NCBI GenBank assembly: GCA_937952095.1 | Contig: CALFYG010000089.1 | Span: forward strand, 1-64,000 | Direction: 5' to 3' | DNA length: 64,000 bases | From: an uncultured Micrococcales bacterium | Lineage (GTDB): Bacteria > Actinomycetota > Actinomycetes > S36-B12 > UBA10799 | Part shown: in pieces, positions 60,712-64,000 of the stretch | How the letters are laid out: each line of letters opens with the position of its first letter | Position numbering within the stretch: position 1 is the first letter of the stretch | Program-made: the position numbers and the translations under genes | The notes under the pieces: generated by a model | The model's input: the letters and a program-made list of their open reading frames with translations, nothing else | Database searches by the model: none | Told to the model about the DNA's origin: nothing

Positions 60712-61403
60712 AAGCGCCAGACCTCCACAGCGAGAGCGGCGGGCACGCCGACCGAACTCCCGGTCTGCTCCAGGAACGCCCGCAGGAACTCCGGGTCGGC
60801 CATGGGGTGCTCGCCGAGGCCGTCGAGGTATGCCCGGTGCTCGGACAGCGACGCCACCGCCCGGTCGACACCGGCGGAGACGTCGAGCGCGTGGGTCGCC
60901 TCGGGTGAACCCGCCACCAGGGCGAGGTCGACGTGGTGGGGTTCGGTCCCCGGGAAGATCCACCGGTTCCCGGCATCGGCGATCGCATCGAGTGCCGCTT
61001 CGCCCACGATCCGGTGGTCGGCGCTGTTGCGGGCGTGTGGGCCCCAACTCTCCCGGTGGTTGAAGAGCAGGACGGTGTCCGGGGTGTGCCGCCGGATCGC
61101 GTGCGCGAACTCGCGGCGCAGGCCCATGCGGTCGTGGATCGTGCCGTCGGGGTGGGCGAGGAACTCCACGACCCCCACGCCCACGACGTCGGCGCTGCTG
61201 ATCTGCTCGGCCTCGCGGACCACAGCCGCCTGTTCCGGGTCCATGCCGTCGATGCCCGCCTCGCCGCGGGTGGCCAGCAGGTAGCGACAGTCCGCACCGG
61301 CAGCCGTCCACATGGCCACCGCGGCTGCCGCACCGTACTCGATGTCGTCGGGGTGCGCGACGATCGCCAGCGCCCGCCGGGGCGTGTGTTCCAGCAGTTC
61401 CAT
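60708..61403 (-). CDS. PIG-L (LmbE) family deacetylase
   Basis: 231 residues. AHPDDIEYG (His17, Asp19, Asp20) and SADHRIVG (His130) form the zinc site of the MshB/PIG-L N-deacetylase fold; RGEAGIDG is a further family motif. Family members deacetylate GlcNAc-inositol or mycothiol S-conjugates (Mca); the substrate here is not clear. The TAG shares CTAG with the convergent GGDEF-EAL gene's stop. The ATG directly abuts the SPFH gene stop, so both lie in one transcript. Confidence 0.88.
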   Translation of the reverse strand: MELLEHTPRRALAIVAHPDDIEYGAAAAVAMWTAAGADCRYLLATRGEAGIDGMDPEQAAVVREAEQISSADVVGVGVVEFLAHPDGTIHDRMGLRREFAHAIRRHTPDTVLLFNHRESWGPHARNSADHRIVGEAALDAIADAGNRWIFPGTEPHHVDLALVAGSPEATHALDVSAGVDRAVASLSEHRAYLDGLGEHPMADPEFLRAFLEQTGSSVGVPAALAVEVWRF

Positions 61404-62291
61404 TTACTGCTGTGGCTTCGACTGGAAGGCGGAGGCGAAGTTCTCCAGGGCGCCGGTCAGTTCGGCCGGGACGACCCACACCTTGTTCGACTCCCCCTTG
61501 GCGATCTCCGGCAGTGCCTGCAGGTACTGGTAGGCGAGCAACTTGGGATCGGGGTCGGCCTGGTGGATTGCGTCGAACACCTTCTGCACCGCCTGCGCCT
61601 CACCCTCGGCGCGCAGGATCGCCGACTGCTTGTCACCCTCTGCACGAAGCACAGTGGCCTCCCGCTCGCCCTGCGCAGTCAGGATCTGGGACTGCTTGAT
61701 GCCCTCGGCCGTGAGGATGGCCGCCCGGCGATCGCGCTCGGCGCGCATCTGCTTCTCCATCGACTCCTGCACGCTCGGCGGCGGGTCGATGGCCTTGAGT
61801 TCGACGCGGTTCACGCGGATCCCCCACTTCCCGGTTGCCTCGTCGAGGACCCCGCGGAGTTGGCTGTTGATCTGGTCGCGTGAGGTCAGTGTGGCTTCGA
61901 GGTCCATGCTGCCGACGACGTTGCGCAGGGTCGTGACCGTCAACTGCTCGACGCCCCAGATGTAGTTCTGGATCTCGTAGGTCGCGGCCTTCGGGTCGGT
62001 GACCTGGAAGTAGATGACCGAGTCGATGCTGACCACCAAGTTGTCCTCGGTGATCACCGGCTGCGGCTGGAAGCTCACCACCTGCTCACGAAGGTCGAGC
62101 CGGGAGGTGATGCGGTCGACGAACGGAACCAGGATGTGCAGCCCGGCGCCGAGGGTGCGGCTGTACCGACCCAGGCGCTCGACCACACAGGCCTGCGCCT
62201 GCGGGACGATCCGGACCGTCTTGGCGATGACGATGATGACGAACAACAGGACGAGCAGTACGACGACGGCACTGGCGATGGCTGCGGTCAT
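61404..62291 (-). CDS. SPFH/Band 7 (stomatin-like) membrane protein
   Basis: 295 residues. One N-terminal helix (about 5-25), then the SPFH domain with VPQAQACVVERLGRYSRTLGAGLHILVPFVDRI, the classic stomatin/HflC-like motif, and a long Ala/Glu/Arg coiled coil (EKQMRAERDRRAAILTAEG, REATVLRAEGDKQSAILRAEGEAQAV). It probably organises membrane domains together with the NfeD-like protein encoded 9 nt upstream, the usual SPFH-NfeD pairing. Confidence 0.93.
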   Translation of the reverse strand: MTAAIASAVVVLLVLLFVIIVIAKTVRIVPQAQACVVERLGRYSRTLGAGLHILVPFVDRITSRLDLREQVVSFQPQPVITEDNLVVSIDSVIYFQVTDPKAATYEIQNYIWGVEQLTVTTLRNVVGSMDLEATLTSRDQINSQLRGVLDEATGKWGIRVNRVELKAIDPPPSVQESMEKQMRAERDRRAAILTAEGIKQSQILTAQGEREATVLRAEGDKQSAILRAEGEAQAVQKVFDAIHQADPDPKLLAYQYLQALPEIAKGESNKVWVVPAELTGALENFASAFQSKPQQ

Positions 62292-62300
62292 GTCTTCTCC

Positions 62301-62729
62301 TCAGTAGGGCCGGATGATCGCGGTGGCACCGCGGATGGCGACGACGGTTCCGGTGGCACCGGTGTCGATGGGGTCCCAGGCGTCTTCGAGTTGGGCCGAC
62401 CAGATCTCGCCGTTGAGCTTGACCCGTCCGCTCTGCGCGGTCACCGTCTCGAGCACGGTGACCTGCTGGCCAATCAGCGCGTCCACCCCGGTCAGGGCGG
62501 TCGGTCCGGTCTTGAGGTGGCGCAGTGCGATCGGGCGGACCGCGAAGATCCCCAGCACGGCCACCCCGACGGCGGCGCCGGCCTGCACGATCAGTGGCGC
62601 ACCCAGGGCAGCGGCACCCGCGCCCGCAAGCGCACCCGCGGCGAGCATGATGAGCACGAAGTCGAGGCTCATGACCTCGAGAATCCCGAACACCACCGCC
62701 GCGATGAGCCAGAAGATCGCTGCTGACAC
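62301..62729 (-). CDS. NfeD-like membrane protein
   Basis: 142 residues. Two or three membrane segments (FWLIAAVVFGILEVMSLDFVLI onward) and a C-terminal OB-fold of about 60 residues (GQQVTVLETVTAQSGRVKLNGEIWSAQ), the NfeD-C domain. Its usual partner is the SPFH protein, encoded directly downstream. GTG at 62729 is preceded by gaggaggc. Confidence 0.9.
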   Translation of the reverse strand: MSAAIFWLIAAVVFGILEVMSLDFVLIMLAAGALAGAGAAALGAPLIVQAGAAVGVAVLGIFAVRPIALRHLKTGPTALTGVDALIGQQVTVLETVTAQSGRVKLNGEIWSAQLEDAWDPIDTGATGTVVAIRGATAIIRPY

Positions 62730-62798
62730 TGTGCCTCCTCCGTCCAGCCTATGCGCTCGACTGCCGGAGGGGAAACAGCGTGATTGCCGTGGAGGCGC

Positions 62799-62927
62799 CC
62801 CCACAATTGGGCCGGAAATGCCGAGAGGCCCGGAAACCGACCTCTTTCGATGCCCGGAGTGCCTGGTTTGCACCCTTCTGAGAGGGCGGGCAGCCCGGAA
62901 ACCCACCTTTGTCGCCCAGTTGTGGGG
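62799..62927. repeat. 129-bp segment bounded by 14-bp inverted repeats
   Basis: CCCCACAATTGGGC at 62799-62812 and GCCCAGTTGTGGGG at 62914-62927 are inverted copies with one mismatch, about 100 bp apart. The interior contains near-direct repeats (cccggaaaccgacctct and cccggaaacccaccttt). It fills most of the 215-bp space between divergent nfeD-like and YheT-like genes. It could be a miniature inverted-repeat element or a long RNA hairpin; no transposase is present. Confidence 0.5.
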
Positions 62928-62937
62928 AGGCTAGCCT
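62909..62937 (+). promoter_or_regulatory. Promoter for the YheT-like hydrolase
   Basis: TTGTCG at 62909-62914, a 17-nt spacer, TAGCCT at 62932-62937, then 7 nt to the ATG at 62945: a good vegetative promoter giving a leaderless mRNA. Confidence 0.55.
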
Positions 62938-62944
62938 GAGCCCG

Positions 62945-63874
62945 ATGGACGTCTACGTGCCCGGTCGGGCGATGCGCAATCCCCACCTGCAGACCACACG
63001 CAGTCGGCTGCTGCCCCTTCGTGTCCATCTGCCCGAGCCGGAACTCGTCCTGGTGGATATGCCGGACGGCTCCGGAGACCGCCTTGCCGTGCTGCTGCAC
63101 GAGGGGGATCCGGACAAGCCGCTGGTGCTGGTGGTGCACGGTCTGGGCGGAAGCGCGGAGTCCGACTACGTCCGCTACGTGACCGCCGGCCTGCTCGACG
63201 CCGGTTTCCCGGTGGGGCGGATCGATCTGCGCGGAGCCGGCACCGGCGAGTACGCCGTCGGGATGTACCACGGCGGCAAGACCGAGGACGTGCGAGCGGT
63301 CATCGAGCACTTCGACCGCCCGGTGGCCCTGGTCGGCTTCTCCTTGGGCGGGAACCTGAGTATCAAACTCCTGGGCGAACACCCGGATGCTGTCGTGGCC
63401 GGCGTGGCGGTCTCGGCTCCACTCGACCTCGCGGTCAGCGTCGAGCACCTGCACCACATGGCCGGGGGACTCTACGAGCGCTTCTTGGTGCACCGCCTGC
63501 GCAAGGAGGCATTGCGGGCAGGCGCGCGCTACACCCCCGAGGAACGCGCGGGCATCATCGCCGCCAAGGGCCTCGTGGAGTTCGACAACGCGCTGACCGC
63601 ACCGCGCCACGGGTGGCGCGACGCCGCCGAGTACTACGCGGTCAATTCCAGCATCGGGTACCTGGACAAGGTCGAGGTCCCGCTGCTGCTCGTGCACTCC
63701 AGGGACGACCCGATGGTGCCCTTCGGCCCGTACCTGTCGGTGGACTGGGATGCGCTGCCCACCACTGAACTGGTGCTCACCGACCACGGCGGGCACGTGG
63801 GGTTCCACAGCCGTGGGCGAGCGCCCTACTACGTCGGCTTGGCCGTCGACTTCCTGCGGAAGGTCGAGGGCTAG
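62945..63874 (+). CDS. YheT-family alpha/beta hydrolase
   Basis: 309 residues. RNPHLQTTRSRLLP is the YheT/EMB8 N-terminal motif, VVHGLGGSAESDYVRYV the oxyanion loop, ALVGFSLGGNLSIKLLGEH contains Ser133, HSRDDPMVPFGP the acid and DHGGHVGFH the His. Family members are esterases or acyltransferases of uncertain physiological role. ATG at 62945 follows a leaderless-type promoter. Its TAG shares CTAG with the stop of the convergent partial gene. Confidence 0.88.
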   Translation: MDVYVPGRAMRNPHLQTTRSRLLPLRVHLPEPELVLVDMPDGSGDRLAVLLHEGDPDKPLVLVVHGLGGSAESDYVRYVTAGLLDAGFPVGRIDLRGAGTGEYAVGMYHGGKTEDVRAVIEHFDRPVALVGFSLGGNLSIKLLGEHPDAVVAGVAVSAPLDLAVSVEHLHHMAGGLYERFLVHRLRKEALRAGARYTPEERAGIIAAKGLVEFDNALTAPRHGWRDAAEYYAVNSSIGYLDKVEVPLLLVHSRDDPMVPFGPYLSVDWDALPTTELVLTDHGGHVGFHSRGRAPYYVGLAVDFLRKVEG

Positions 63875-63999
63875 CGCGTCTCGAGGTCGAGCCGGATGTG
63901 GGAGATCATGGACCGCAGGGCGGTGTGGGCGTTGAGCAGGTCCTCGCCCCAGCTCGACAGGTAGGCGTATTGCCACCACCACAGGGCCTCGATCGGCCG
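63871..63999 (-). CDS. C-terminal fragment of an uncharacterised protein (cut by window edge)
   Basis: The last 42 codons of a minus-strand gene whose start lies outside the window: RPIEALWWWQYAYLSSWGE, then a helix ending HIRLDLETR. It is tryptophan-rich and helical; family not recognised. The frame is open to the window edge and its stop overlaps the hydrolase stop at CTAG. Confidence 0.6.
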   Translation of the reverse strand, partial: RPIEALWWWQYAYLSSWGEDLLNAHTALRSMISHIRLDLETR

Positions 64000-64000
64000 C

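Noticed and set aside
57973..61479. A 1168-codon minus-strand frame opposite the FIST and GGDEF-EAL genes
   Set aside because: It is a shadow of two clearly conserved plus-strand genes; its translation is low-complexity and has no recognisable domain.
62818..62934. 38-residue ORF with a CPECLVC motif between nfeD-like and YheT-like genes
   Set aside because: No ribosome site, it lies inside the inverted-repeat element, and it would overlap the predicted promoter of the hydrolase; probably chance.

Overview
The window is a high-GC (roughly 68-70% by eye), densely coded chromosomal segment from an actinobacterium. The evidence is near-universal G/C third positions, many ATGA/GTGA stop-start overlaps, many apparently leaderless genes (a TANNNT -10 box about 6-7 nt before the start codon), ANTAR, DUF3618, Holin-X, DUF222-HNH and DUF664/DinB proteins, and SigB/SigF-type promoters. 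No rRNA, tRNA, phage, insertion sequence or CRISPR array was seen. I cannot name a genus. All functional calls are from reading the sequence and recalling family motifs; no search was run.

Layout. 0-2.6 kb: cydAB (cytochrome bd oxidase). 2.7-4.1 kb: small genes including a hemerythrin-like/Rho_N protein. 4.3-6.1 kb: an unusual gene fusing a glycosyltransferase-like domain to a complete SigB/F/G-type sigma factor. 6.3-16.3 kb: a ten-gene overlapping operon for a heptose-type sugar nucleotide and glycan assembly (gmhB, three GT9 and two GT4 transferases, gmhA, two hldE paralogues, an SDR). It runs straight into a STAS anti-anti-sigma-like gene and an ANTAR-GAF sensor; a membrane PAS-SpoIIE phosphatase gene converges on them. 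19-28 kb: a stress block (FAD-Rieske oxidoreductase, DUF421, GSP39-like SDR, CsbD-like coiled-coil protein, YtxH-like/Holin-X/DUF3618 operon, topoisomerase IB, hemerythrin). Many of these genes have a GNAT-N15-GGGTAC-type promoter, which matches SigB/SigF recognition. 28-35 kb: two cation/proton antiporters, a histidine kinase, a DUF222-HNH gene and a LuxR-type regulator. 35-39 kb: a C69 dipeptidase / class III aminotransferase / kinase-like operon. 38.8-42.7 kb: cydDC and ung. 43-47.5 kb: small membrane protein, MFS exporter, dtd and hypotheticals. 47.5-50.2 kb: metY-metX behind a Met/Cys-rich leader peptide and a textbook transcription attenuator. 50-57 kb: DUF1801, DinB, paired VOC proteins, glpK, LMW phosphatase-like protein, GNAT, lipoprotein esterase. 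57-61 kb: FIST plus GGDEF-EAL pair. 61-64 kb: PIG-L, SPFH, NfeD, YheT-like hydrolase and a truncated gene.

How it may fit together (inference). The strongest candidate for an undescribed system is the 4.3-19.2 kb region: a sigma factor carrying a degenerate sugar-nucleotide-binding domain, next to a heptose/glycan operon that ends in partner-switch regulators, with a cluster of SigF-like promoters in the next 10 kb. A plausible model is a sigma factor whose activity reads out a glycan precursor and drives an envelope-stress regulon. The model is testable, and nothing here proves it.

Other structure worth noting: an 84-bp palindromic tandem repeat at 22.8-23.05 kb that recurs inverted at 43.6-43.75 kb, and three convergent gene pairs that share a CTAG tetranucleotide for both stop codons.
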